Source: Gracilaria gracilis
Lineage: Eukaryota > Rhodophyta > Florideophyceae > Gracilariales > Gracilariaceae
DNA: 64,000 nt
NCBI GenBank assembly: GCA_030374805.1
Contig: JARGSG010000254.1
Span: 140,756-204,755, forward strand
Reading direction: 5' to 3'
The translations under genes and the position numbers were made by a program. The notes beneath the pieces were generated by a model that ran no database searches, had not been told where the DNA came from, and saw only the letters and a list, made by a program, of their open reading frames with translations. Below are positions 29,189 through 39,976 of this stretch, piece by piece. Numbering within the stretch: position 1 is the first letter of the stretch; each line of letters begins with the position of its first letter.

Positions 29189-29830
29189 AACGTACACCAG
29201 CGATGGTTTCCCTTCGAAGCGTAGCAGATATACCGAGGACGTCAAAGGGGGAATACCGTATTAACAGCCACAAGTGTAGAAGAGTGTACATAGATATGGA
29301 CTATTCGACATACATCACAAGACCCCTTACGACATAACCAACGCGACATCGGCCGGGCCGTTTTGCTTAATAAGGTTCGGAGAGCAAGGCCAAACAAACT
29401 TTAAGAGTTAACAGCCATAACTTCAGACCACTCAAATGCAAGGGAGGGCGTGTCAGTTTATCACGGAGTTGGCGTCTGTGTAGTTAGCCATCTCGATCTG
29501 CTCCAAGACATTGAGGAATACTGCAGATTTCCAAGTTTCCCCAAGGCAGCTAATGCGATGGTACACGATTAGCGTGCTTCAGAATGGGAACGTGTGGCAA
29601 GAGAGCTCGCTTTCCATCGACGGATGGGACCAGTTGAACCATCTACGAGAGCTTAGCCACAACACAACTGCTACAACAAACAAGAAACAAACGTCAGTAT
29701 TCTGTATTTTCAGTGACATAGCTGCAACTATTAGACCTATCCTTCATGCCATGAGGAGATATTTTCTTGACATCCTGTTTCTGGAAGCTTCTTCGTCGCA
29801 TGCTATTAACTCGCCAGCAAAATGGATACA
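29189..29830. other. No gene recognised
   Basis: Sequence after the SurE relic. A plus-strand frame at 29511-29960 is open for 149 codons but shows no motif, and its 3' end overlaps the longer minus-strand ORF. Confidence 0.3.
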
Positions 29831-30487
29831 TCAATTATTTGCACTACCAAACAAAAGGGAGTCCTCAACATCTTTAACGGGCTGCTCTGCGTCGCGAATT
29901 ACGCCCACGGCAGACGCAAAGTCCTCCCAAAAACGGGTTGAACAGAATGGAATGATGTAGCTCTCGCGAATTGCAGCTCGTGCAATATCCCAAGATGCAT
30001 ACTGACGGGGGGTAACACGTAGACTTTCCATCATTACTCCCGCTTGGTTACAACTCTCCTGCGGTCGCTTGTTGGGCTCTCCTCTCTGCGCCTCGTAGAC
30101 CACTTTCGCATCATTGGTACTTTCCGCAAGATCATACAATGGCATAAGAATGGCCGGTGATGGGGGCATAGAGTGGGGCTCGTTGTGGTTGCTGATGTTC
30201 TTTTCGCTTATAGTCCAGGTTATCATTCTTGCCGTTCGCATGCGGTGTTTTGTCGCGGGTTGAACGGTAAGTGGTTGGGCAGCGGAGATGAACAGAATAT
30301 CCCCCGCATGAAGCCGATAAGTGTTTTCCCCTTCATTAAAATAGGCCCCCAAAGAGAGCCCTCTCTTCATATTACCGTTCTGTTTCTGCGCGTAGACTAT
30401 AGATTCTTTAGTTGCTACCGCAATAGATGCGTAATACATCCTCCAGCCAATCTGGCTTGGCACTTCGTCGCTCGGAATTTTCGCCAT
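29831..30487 (-). CDS. Hypothetical protein, 218 codons
   Basis: Uninterrupted frame from an ATG at 30487 (MAKIPSDEVPSQIGW) to 29831. The composition is that of a globular protein: a beta-rich first half (YYASIAVATKESIVYAQ, YRLHAGDILFISAAQPLTV) and a helical second half. No family was recognised. Glycine-aspartate in HAGDILF recalls beta-barrel or NTF-like folds, but this is not enough to assign. In this window of decayed genes an intact 218-codon frame is worth noting. It stands alone between the SurE relic and the copia region. Confidence 0.4.
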   Translation of the reverse strand: MAKIPSDEVPSQIGWRMYYASIAVATKESIVYAQKQNGNMKRGLSLGAYFNEGENTYRLHAGDILFISAAQPLTVQPATKHRMRTARMITWTISEKNISNHNEPHSMPPSPAILMPLYDLAESTNDAKVVYEAQRGEPNKRPQESCNQAGVMMESLRVTPRQYASWDIARAAIRESYIIPFCSTRFWEDFASAVGVIRDAEQPVKDVEDSLLFGSANN

Positions 30488-31730
30488 TCTAAGATAAAGA
30501 AAACACCGGTAAGAGCTGAATGCTAGTTCATCGTGAAAGTAAGTTGACTTAAACCCAGCGTAGGATGGAAGAAGCAGTGACGGAAGTGATATATGGAACT
30601 GAAGACTATATTGCTTGTGAAAGATTGTCGCATCACCTGTGAAACCATTGCCTGAGGGGCGAAAACTTCTGTTCGGGATATCAAGCTCGTTGAGAGCAAT
30701 GAACGCCAGTGTGACATTCAGTTCCAGTTTGAGCCCAACCCCTACTCAGTGATAAGTGTCTCAGCAAGCGCTATGAGTACTCGGAACAGAGCGGACGCTT
30801 CGTGATCAACCAATAGCCTATATGGCTCGTGCAGCATCCGCCCTTGCCGGGCTTCTGCGCTTCGTTGGTCTAAGATACGCTCGATAAGTTCTCACCTGAG
30901 CGATTTGTTTAGACAGCACGTGTATCCGAACGCTATCGGCCTCTACTTTGGCAATGTTAGTCTGTCTGACTCTGACGACGATCTCGTCGCGTTCAATGCT
31001 TTTCACTAGGCGAAAGCAGCGGTGCGCGCGGCGGGCGCCCATCATGATGATCTGCGCCTTGATCAAACTGTAGTTGGCGCTGCACGTCCTGTGCGCGCGC
31101 CGCCACACCCGCGCACCGCCGCACCCTCGAAGATGGCGTACGAGGCGCAAAGCGGTTGGAGCAGTCGCATGGCAGGACGCGAAGAGCTCGACTCGTCGCG
31201 CGAGCGAGCACAAAACGGGCCGCAGCGCGCGCGGGTGACTGGTGCTGACAGACTCGCGCGAGCAGCTTGACGCAGCATGGCAGGTATGCGTTTTTGCGCT
31301 TCCCCCCAAATTCAGCGCCACGCGGCGTGCCGCTCATTGCGTAGCTGTAAAAATGCTCGCGTGCCAATCGCATTCTTTCGGCACCTCGTACCGAAAAGGG
31401 GCGCGTGTGGCACACGCGCCGCTACCGCCCGCCGTGTCGCCACCACCTGCAGCGCAGCCACGGCCCGCCGTTTCGTCACCACCTACAACGCCGCCACCGC
31501 CTGCCGCAGCGCCACCGCCCACCGCCACCGCCACCGCCTGGCGCGCCGTCACCGCCTGATTGTGATCAGCATGGCATCATCGTCGCCTCGAAACGCGTAC
31601 ACGCACCAACGGCACCTTCGTACCTTCCAGCGCTCGTTTGCGTGAGAGCTCCTCGAGAGGCACTCTGAGCCAATGACACTGTAAATGCGAGAATGCTCTT
31701 CGAGCCCTCTTTCAGTCGAATTGCTGCGAG
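30488..31730. other. No gene recognised; GC-rich and CCGCCA-type simple sequence
   Basis: 31000-31330 is GC-rich with many GCGCGC words, and overlapping ORFs on both strands are composition artefacts. 31410-31560 is a CCGCCACC-type tract like those at 5900 and 53050-53500. No domain is visible. Confidence 0.35.
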
Positions 31731-31735
31731 CACAG

Positions 31736-31812
31736 TGTCATCACCCACACCGACGCAACGTGTACACAGCGTCGATAAGCCAATAAAGAACGGCTGACGG
31801 CGACCTTGACTG
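31736..31812 (+). repeat. Outer element 5' LTR, first part
   Basis: From TGTCATCACC to the GACTG where the inner element is inserted. It contains CAATAAAG, the polyadenylation signal of the R region. Confidence 0.85.
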
Positions 31813-32018
31813 TGTAGCGCGCGAGTGGGGGCGAACGAGACCGAGCAAAGTGCGCACATAGTTGACCGCCGGCGGGCAGAGCGCCGCGCCGGACGGTCGT
31901 GCAACTTTATTTGGCCAGTGCATGCCACCGGTGCATTGCTGTGCACCCGGCGCTGCACTGCGCACAAATAACGTGTATGTGGCGCTCTCGCCTTGCAAAA
32001 AGGCGACCGGTATCAACA
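31813..32018 (-). repeat. Inner element 3' LTR
   Basis: 206 bp, TG...CA ended. On the coding strand it holds CCAAATAAAGTTG, a polyadenylation signal. The adjoining internal sequence GTGAGGGACGG is a short purine-rich tract suited as a plus-strand primer. Confidence 0.85.
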
Positions 32019-32491
32019 CCGTCCCTCACAGCGAAGCGAATACTCTTCTTACACCACTTATAGCATTAGAAAACTGAGCCCAATACATAACATAAAGCAA
32101 AATAGCCATGACCAGACCAAGGTCTGTCGACAGCATTCTTTTTTAAATCCGTTCTTTTTTCAACACCGTCTTTTAGATGTTGAAAACGTGGTGCAACACT
32201 TCAAAACAATTTAATTACATTCATTCAGAAACTTGAAAACACATACACAACACTCGACCAAACCCAAGCTGGGAGTACAACATTGTTCACACCAGTAAAC
32301 TCCAAATCCAAGCATCATGCGAAAACCCTGTGGGGCAAAATCACATGTACTTCTGCGGGAAAATGAGAAGGATTGTGAACCACAATTACATATTACAAAT
32401 GAATCAAAACAAAGCAAAACATAAGACAAAAGAAAACAAAACAAAACAGGAAACAACAGTTTGTGTAGTTAGTAAGTCCGAACAATTTTTA

Positions 32492-35400
32492 TTAGAACGA
32501 GTCAATATTCATCAAGCTGACCATCCTTCTCACTTCTGAAAAGGACGCACACTTTGTCAATATGTCAACGATCTGTAGACTCCTTGGGATATGTTGCAGC
32601 TCGATAATCTGACCTCTCTGCAGGTCCGGCACATGATGCATCTTCAAGTCAATGTGCTTTTTGCGACCAGATATCTGTGAATTCGTAGTCAGAGATAACG
32701 CACCCGAGCTATCAGTCACGATCTTTGTGGCCTTGAACCATAGATTCTCGCTCTGCGGCTAGGTGTGTGTGAATTCAGAATACATCTTGCGTATCCACGA
32801 AAGGTCCTTTGCGCATGTGGAAAGAGCAATATATTCTGCTTCCGCTGAAGAGAGTGCAATAACAGTTTCCCGCTCCGATTTCCACATAATGGGTGCGTCG
32901 TTGACGACTATTACGTACCCGGTTGTCGACTTACGAGTCTCAATACATCCTCTCAAGTCGGCGTCAGCGTACGCACAGACAGCGGTTGGGAACAAGGAAC
33001 GGTTGGGAGGATAGTGAAGTCCGTAGTCCAACTTTCCTGCCAAGTACCTGAATAAACATTTGAGTAGCGAAAAATGTTGTTCGCATGGGGTATAAAGATG
33101 TTTTGAGAGCGCTGAAATAGGATAGGAAAGAACGGGACGAGTGGAGACCGAGATGTAAAGTAATGCACCGATCCCAGACCTGTACTTTGAATGATCATCG
33201 GGAGATAACGTTATATTTTCACTACAAATTGGAAGCACATTTGCTGTGGCAGGGAAAGGGGATCCAATTGCGTTGCATTGCTGCATGCCAAACTTCTTCA
33301 GAACTTGTAGTGCGTAACCATATTGATTCACCTTAATACCAGAGCGAGATCGCTGAATATTCCAACCGATGAATGACTTCAACTTTCCATAGAGCTTCAC
33401 ATCAAACGTTGCAGACAGTTTCTGCTTGAAGTCATTCAGAAGTTTCGCATTGTTTGCTGCGAGAGCCCAGTCATCGACTATAACAGCCAAGATAAGAAAG
33501 CCGCTATTCTCTCGGAATAAGAAAACGCGAGAGTCGAGAGCCGATGTCACAAAGTTCCATGAGAGCAAAGCTTCAGCAAAGAGAGAACCCCATATAATAC
33601 CAGGTTGTACAGCGCCGTAAATGGAGTTGAGCAGTTTGCAGACATGGCCCGGCTTTTTCACAATGCCAGTGGAGTTCGATGGTTGTTCCATGATTATCCG
33701 GACATCTAGTTTGCCATATAAGTGGGCGTTTGAGATGTCTGTCCCCTCCAGTAGAAGATTCTGCGAAGCCGCAACTGAGAGAAGAATGCGTAGTGCTTCA
33801 GAACAAGCTACAGGCTCATAAGTGTTGAACGAATCGAAGTCGATGAAGGGCTTTTGCTTGTCTCCCCGTAGACAACAGCGTGCCTTCTTCAAAAACTTCT
33901 TCCCGATTCCATCCAACATCTTCTCTTTGAACACCCAAGTGTAGGGAACCGGTCACATCCAATATTCCCTAGGGATAAGTTCCCAAGTGTTTCGCCGAAT
34001 GAGTGCGTTCATCTCACCGTCGATGGCTTCACACCGACCGGGATCCCTGCACGCTTGCTTGAAACTGCTTGGGACACTGGGATCATCCACGGTCTTCTTT
34101 GAAACCCAGACACTGGGAAAGTTGTGCGTGACTGTTGTCAACGCCTTTACCAAACGTTCTTCTAAGTCAGGGCTCTCACCAGTGTGCTCGGTGGGTTTCG
34201 TCTCTTCTGTCTCTTGTTGACGGGTTATTCCCTCCAGGAGGGTGGAGATGTTTGGAAGAGGAGAAGAGTTGACAGCCTTTAAGGCGAGGATGCGGCAGGT
34301 AACGACCGAGTTCCTCTCCGGCACAAACACGCGAGCGAGTGTGGTGTCGCTTTGCATGCCCACGAAGTGCGCGAAGACAGAACGTGGAAGGAACTTCTTC
34401 GATGCCGCGGTCTTGGACCGATACACAAAGGCATAACCAGGCTGACCAACGTTTGGGATGTTGGTGAAGTCGATTATGGGGAATGGTTCCCATTCTAGTA
34501 TGGGTATCCGTCCCTTTATCCTGGAGCAAGGAGCCCTGTTGCGGAGCCAGTTCGCGTGGTTCATTGCCTCCGCCCAGAAGACAATAGGCAACTTGCTCGC
34601 AAAGAGCAGAACTCGAGTCCTGGTCCAATGTTCCTTTATAAGTCTCTCCGCAGCGCCGTTCGACTCAGAGGCGTAAGCAGGAGAGTAATCCAAGACTATG
34701 CCATGATCGAAGCAGAACATGTCCAACTCTTTGCTTTTATGTTCGCCGGCCCCGTCCAGGCGAACATTCTTCAAGCGAAACGAGTGGTTGAGTTCTAGCT
34801 CAGATCGGCGTTTGTACCAACGCAGGTGCTTTAAGACACTAGCACTTGTCTTGTCCTTCAGGAAAAATACTTCCGACTTGGAAGTGCAGTCGTCTAGCAC
34901 AGCCAAGGCATAGATCGCGCCAGAGAGAGATGGCGAAATCTTTCCAGACACGTCCATATGGATGAGTTCCAAAGGACTTGAAGTGGAAACGGATCGCGAT
35001 CGGAACATTAAAGGGGACCCTTTCTTCTTGACCGTAAGGCAAAGAACACATGTCAACGAATCCGAGATGGAGCGTTGAAAGTAAGGCACGGAGTCCAAGG
35101 ATTTGGAAAGATTCTGGTATCTACTTGAGTTCAGATTACCAGTTCGCCCGTGCCATTCCAAAGCCAGCTCTTGGTCACTCTTACTTGTATTGACGACCAT
35201 CAACTGTTTGTCGGCATCGGTGAGGTCCATAACGAAGAGGCCTTGCTTGATTTCAGTTTCCCAAATGATTTCGGAGTTTCGTTTGGGATCCATGATGAAG
35301 CACCCATTGAATGGCCGAATGGTAGAGGTGAACATCACCATGAACTCAATACTGAGAACGCCAACGGAAAGGATTTTCGACTCAAAGGCAGGTGCGTGGT

Positions 35401-35623
35401 GGGCCTCGATGACTGTACCACGGTTCAGAGGTATCCAGACATGAACTTTGCCAACGAGGCGAGCTGTTCCTCAGACAGCTTGGACAGTCTCGATCTCAAT
35501 TCGTTTCTAGCGCATGAATGACTTCCGCGAATGGAAGAAAAGATGAGTGGCCCCAGAGTCAATGTAGGCCGAGTCCAACTTCGTTTGTGAGAGGAGAGCG
35601 ATCTTGCTCTTGAACTTAGCCAT
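32492..35623 (-). pseudogene. Inner copia pol: protease, integrase, RT, RNase H
   Basis: All parts lie in one minus-strand frame. Protease: AYIDSGATHLF just after an ATG at 35623. Pre-integrase knuckle and integrase at 35341-33953, with LIHMDVSGKI, RLDGAGEH and YSPAYASESNGAAERL carrying the D,D,E residues. RT at 33934-32759: LEGTDISNAHLYGKL, then LILAVIVDDWALAANN, in which the usual YVDD is IVDD. RNase H: CAYADADLRGC, SSAEAEYIALS, and beyond a stop GRKKHIDLKMHHVPDLQRG and IPRSLQIVDILTK. In-frame stops: two between protease and integrase, TGA at 33953-33955, TAG at 32759-32761. Nonsense changes dominate over frameshifts, so it is a fairly young inactive copy. Confidence 0.85.
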
Positions 35624-36654
35624 ATTTCAATTGAAGCCAGTGGAAGGAGGTGGATCATCATGCCTTTGCACCACATATGACCGAGGGTTGGAACTCCGAT
35701 TATCATTTCCATCCCGCTTTGGTGCAAAGTCAGAGTTGCAGTTGGACCGGCGCTATCCCCTTTTGCGTGAGCCATGTTGTGAACGACGTGAACCATGGTT
35801 GTTGTTGCGATCTGGTGGCTGTCGTTCGTTGAAGTTTCGACTGTTATCGTGATTGCCAGACTCCCAACGTTTGCGTTTGTAGCAGTTCTTGGCGGAGTGA
35901 CGGCGACAACCGCAGTAAAAACAGTTGTCATCATGGAAACTCTTGGAAGACGATAATTTTTAGTGTAGGTGTCGTTGCTTCCTATCATCCTTGTTGGCTG
36001 TGCTGGCCTTCGGCTGCGTCGTAGGCGCAGGTGAAAGAGCGGAAGATGTCTGGTTCTTGGGGTACTTGCGGCGAGCCACTTCGGCTTCGACAGCATTTAC
36101 AATTGAATCGAAGCCAATATCGGTTAGGTTGGACACATAGCCAAGGGAGCAAAGGATTTGGGGAGACTTTGGATGAGTTTGGAGGCTTTTTCTTTCTCTG
36201 AAAGCTCCTTAGCAAAGGTGGCGAGTTCCCCAACTACTTCCAGGAACTTAGAGACGTGCTTGTTTCAGTCTTCGCTGTCCTTGTAATGCAAAGTGTCCAG
36301 GCGATGACGGATGTTCCGCACAGCTTGCGCGTTAGAAATCGTGTACACGCGTTGCAGTTCGTCCCAGAGATCTTCGGCAGTTTTGTCGTCATCATCGACA
36401 AACGTTCGAACAAGAGGAAGCGGAGAGTCACCAAGATAGAGTGTAATGGTGCTCTTTGCTTTGACAGACTTCTCGAACCAAGATCTCATCGCCCGGTTTG
36501 TCGGCGTGTATCCTTCGGGACGTGGGTCCAGAGCAGTAAGAAATGGGTCGTCTCGGTGGAGGTATGCCAAGAGACGACAACGCCAGAGGATAAAGTCGGT
36601 GGGGACCTTTAGGTTTGGAAGTTTGCCAAGGAATCCCTCTTGTGTGCCCGACAT
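35624..36654 (-). pseudogene. Inner copia gag
   Basis: Starts at the ATG at 36654 (MSGTQEGFLGKLPNL). The first 128 codons show the copia Gag/UBN2 pattern (FILWRCRLLAYLHRDDPF, then AEDLWDELQRVYTISNAQAV). After a stop at 36265 the reading changes frame. Near 35923-35870 the frame used by pol has a CX2CX4HX4C zinc knuckle, CFYCGCRRHSAKNC, followed by an Arg/Asn/Gly-rich basic tail. Gag forms the particle and the knuckle binds RNA. One or more frameshifts separate capsid and knuckle parts. Confidence 0.8.
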
Positions 36655-38038
36655 TTTGGCGTACGGGGAGTAACGGGGAGGAGTGAATGCTCAACCTTCT
36701 TGTACGAGAAAAGGATATCGCGACCTACGTGGCAGGAGATTTTCTTCTTCTTCTTAAACTTCTTGTACTTCTTCTTCTTCAACTTCGCCAGTCCCTTACC
36801 GGTGGAGGAGGTGTGTACTTGAGGCGATCCTGGCCCAACCTAGAGAGCAAGGCGATCGATGTGGGACGGGTCCCCGCAATCAAGCAGCTAACCCCACACC
36901 ACAAAGACCAGATCTTCGAAGGATCTTCGCGCGACCGCGTGGCGGTGGGTACTTCACTTCTTCAAACAAAGCGCAAAACAATGCAGAGTATGATAGAGGA
37001 GAGCAAGAGTGGAGAGGTGGCTGAGGCAGTCGCAGTGCGGCAGAGCAGTACCGCAGAACAGAATGGCGTCCCAACAGTTACAAGAGTAGCTTCCAATTCT
37101 TCCTACAAAAACGATGACACAAAATCTGACCAAAACTGCCAGCACAATGAAAGAAAGCACACAAATTTTCGATCGTAAAACTGTGCGTGAGAAAAATGTC
37201 CGTCGTGGCGTAGGAACATTTATGCATCACGGAGAAATTATAGCAGCTGTTGCGTTATCGAACACCATATCGAGCCAAGTTACATGCGGGATATCGAGAG
37301 GTGTAAATGCCATTTAAATACTAGGCTTCATATCTGAACAGGAAAATGAGCATCCTTACAAACACAATTCACTTAGCCTAGAAAATATGACGAAACAAAA
37401 CAAGAAATACCAGACATTGCTCATTAGCACCGCGATCGTGCTTCACGTCGCGCAGAATTCGGGAAAGAAATTCAGCGTGAAGAAAAGACGAACGGAAGTA
37501 AACTCTTGGATTGCATGCACTTAAACGCAACAAAACAACAAGTAGGTCTAGTAGAATAGCAGAAAAAAACAGCAAACCCAAGATGCCATTCACATGCATA
37601 GCGTCCAATACCAACGACTAGGTGAGACTGAAAATTAATAGCGAGGATCCCTCAATGACGCACAAACAGGAGCCATTCGTATTGTAGTCCAAACGCCGTG
37701 GCAACAATCTTCAGTATCCGGTATCATTCTTAGTCTGTGTAGGAAACAAAAGTACAAAGAAATTAAACAAGTTATGAATGCTTATCCTGTTCGAGCAAAT
37801 CGTCTTTCCGAGCCACAACAGAGTCTATAGACCTGGAAGCCCATCACTAGGACCATTGTACACGGTAGGTTACACGCGTAGAACCGTAGCCACGAACTAC
37901 CTTCGGCCAGCCGAGCCTTGGAGTCCACAACGCTCACCCGTCCCAGGTTGAAAAGGTTGAGTAGATGATAGAGTAAAAAGCACAGCATGCGCGCCGGCAA
38001 TTGCGGCCCGGAGCAGCGCGCCCGAGGCGATGCTACCA
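36655..38038 (-). other. Inner copia 5' leader with primer-binding site
   Basis: On the coding strand, immediately after the 5' LTR at 38039, the sequence is TGGTAGCATCGCC. This is complementary to the 3' end of a tRNA ending GGCGATGCTACCA-like, so a conventional 3'-end tRNA primer site. The leader is unusually long (1.4 kb) before gag and contains a TTC/GAA-rich tract at 36742-36785. I see no gene in it. Confidence 0.55.
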
Positions 38039-38244
38039 TGTAGCGCGCGAGCGGGGGCGAACGAGACGGAGCGAAGTGCGCGCATTGTTGACCGCCGGCG
38101 GGCAGAGCGCCGCGCCGGACGGTCGTGCAACTTTATTTGGCCAGTGCATGCCACCGGTGCATTGCTGCGCACCCGGCGCTGCACTGCGCACAAATGACGT
38201 GTGTGTGGCGCTCTCGCCTTGCAAGAGGGCGACCGGTATCAACA
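38039..38244 (-). repeat. Inner element 5' LTR
   Basis: 206 bp, matching 31813-32018 with about ten substitutions; at almost all of them the left copy has A or T. It is followed by GACTC, where the outer LTR resumes. Confidence 0.85.
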
Positions 38245-38280
38245 GACTCCAACCGTGGGCCTCATCGCTCTGGCATATCA
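38245..38280 (+). repeat. Outer element 5' LTR, second part
   Basis: GACTCCAACCGTGGGCCTCA through TGGCATATCA, matching the end of the 3' LTR at 42627-42662. It begins with the GACT shared with 31808-31811. Confidence 0.8.
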
Positions 38281-38292
38281 GGTTATAGGACC
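38281..38292 (+). other. Outer copia primer-binding site, half-tRNA type
   Basis: GGTTATAGGACC directly follows the LTR. It resembles GGTTATGGGCCC, the site complementary to the anticodon stem-loop of initiator methionine tRNA that Drosophila copia uses with a tRNA half-molecule. The third copia element here has GGTTATTGGGCG in the same place. Confidence 0.6.
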
Positions 38293-38440
38293 CGGCGCTA
38301 AAGCGCAAGCAATCAACAACTTTGCAACACTCTCGGACCGTCAAAAACGGTCACAATACCGAGAAACACAAGCTATCTGGGGCAATCTTTGGCAACAAAC
38401 CAAACAAGAAACCCAGCAAAAATACAGCCACCAGAACAAA

Positions 38441-39514
38441 ATGGCACAATCTTCATCCAATATCAACCCGTCCCAACCATCCTGGAGATTCACCGAAGAG
38501 CTTGTAGAGCTCACCTCATCCAATAATCATCAATGGATTCAGAATTTCAGAGACACAGTTATAGAACACGAACACGAAGCAATACTGCAACGAAATTATA
38601 CTCCAACAACAAACGAAGAGATCAAAGCAGTTTTCAGCGTTCGTCGCATGATCACCAAAACTATAACGCCCGAAGTGGTCAACCTCATTGCTGACCCAGA
38701 AATATTCTCCAAACCACCAGGAAACATCGTAGAACAAATCATAACAATTCTCACGACGAAGAACCAAACAGACGTCTTTTCGCTCTTGAATGAAGTTCTA
38801 AATGTCAAACGAAGCGGAAGCATATCAGAATACATCGCAGAACATCTAAAGATCAGAGGGAAGCAAATTGTGGCCAACACTTTAGGAATTCAGAGAGAGA
38901 CATACACTGTTAATTTCATATTGCAGGGGCTCACAGCAGATCAAAGATTCGGGGCACAAGCAACGAACATGCTAGTCAACGCCCGCCCAACCACCATCAA
39001 CGAGTGCCCACTACGTCTGGAGGAATTCGAGCGCCTAATTCGACGCCAAAATGACTATATAAGCCCCATTCCATCCGCATCTGGACGAGGTCGCGGAGCC
39101 TATCGTGGCCGTGGCCGAGGCCGTGGCCATGAATCGAACCGCTACCAGCAGAAAAACTCCGACAACTCCCAAGTGAAAGACATGCTCACGCAAATCGTGT
39201 CGAAAATCAACAAGCTACAGGCAGACACGAAGGCTAAGAAACCACGTGGTGGTCGCGCTCGAGCGAACTATACCAACGCAGAACACCACCTCTCCGATGA
39301 AACCCTTCACACATTGTTTGTCGCTGCATCAGATCAAAACCACAAACAGCGTAAGTACATAATAGACTCAGGTGCCCACCCGTCTATTGTCAACCACTTC
39401 CTCCGAAACACCACTGACCTCTCATTTCCCATCATCTCGGCAACCGCGACATCTGCTCCACTTAAGAGCACCAAGAAGGGCACACGTCTGATTCAAAATA
39501 AGGCTGGGCACTAA
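38441..39514 (+). CDS. Outer copia gag with protease motif
   Basis: Open frame of 357 codons from the ATG at 38441 (MAQSSSNINPSQPSW). The capsid-type helical region is followed by an Arg/Gly-rich tract (GRGRGAYRGRGRGRGH) where most copia elements have a CCHC knuckle. No knuckle is present. Near the end KYIIDSGAHPSIV supplies the aspartic protease DSG motif. The frame stops at 39512-39514 soon after the protease start, so protease is truncated here. The RG-rich segment probably binds RNA in place of the knuckle, which is inference. Confidence 0.8.
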   Translation: MAQSSSNINPSQPSWRFTEELVELTSSNNHQWIQNFRDTVIEHEHEAILQRNYTPTTNEEIKAVFSVRRMITKTITPEVVNLIADPEIFSKPPGNIVEQIITILTTKNQTDVFSLLNEVLNVKRSGSISEYIAEHLKIRGKQIVANTLGIQRETYTVNFILQGLTADQRFGAQATNMLVNARPTTINECPLRLEEFERLIRRQNDYISPIPSASGRGRGAYRGRGRGRGHESNRYQQKNSDNSQVKDMLTQIVSKINKLQADTKAKKPRGGRARANYTNAEHHLSDETLHTLFVAASDQNHKQRKYIIDSGAHPSIVNHFLRNTTDLSFPIISATATSAPLKSTKKGTRLIQNKAGH

Positions 39515-39976
39515 ATGAGCATCCCGGCTCTACAGAACAGAAATTTTCAAGCCAATCTCATCTCAGTGCGCCAGCTAGCAACATCTATTGGACCCATACT
39601 TTTTACAGCCCGCCGCGCGGTACTATACGACAAAAACTAACCACCGAACATCATTGCAACAGCAACGTGGAGGCGCGCTGCGTACATACTAGACATCTCT
39701 AGCATTAAACGCACGGCACTGAATGCCATCTCTGATACATCCACTCACCCATACCCACAGCAACCACAAACAAGAATTCCCCAACCAGACCTACCGACGC
39801 GTCGCCACCTGTACAAGAGAACTATTCAAGTAGAAGATCAATCAACAAAAAGGAGTACGCACCCACTGTCACAGAAACGATTCCTCCCCTCCCCATCAGC
39901 TCCAACACGCTCGCAACATCTACTCCACAAATGGCACTTAATCCTAAACCATGTGAAACCCGGCACCATCTGAAAA

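Larger units (their letters stand above)
31813..38244 (-). mobile_element. Inner Ty1/copia retrotransposon nested in the outer 5' LTR
   Basis: Two 206-bp direct LTRs at 31813-32018 and 38039-38244 differ at about ten positions by eye (near 95 percent identity). On the coding (minus) strand they begin TGTTGATACC and end GCGCTACA. The insertion point is flanked by GACTG and GACTC, a 5-bp duplication with one change. Gene order on the minus strand is gag, protease, integrase, RT, RNase H, the Ty1/copia order. Several in-frame stops and one gag frameshift make it non-autonomous. Confidence 0.85.

Noticed and set aside
31000-31560. GC-rich overlapping ORFs on both strands
   Set aside because: Composition effect; no domain, no consistent frame.
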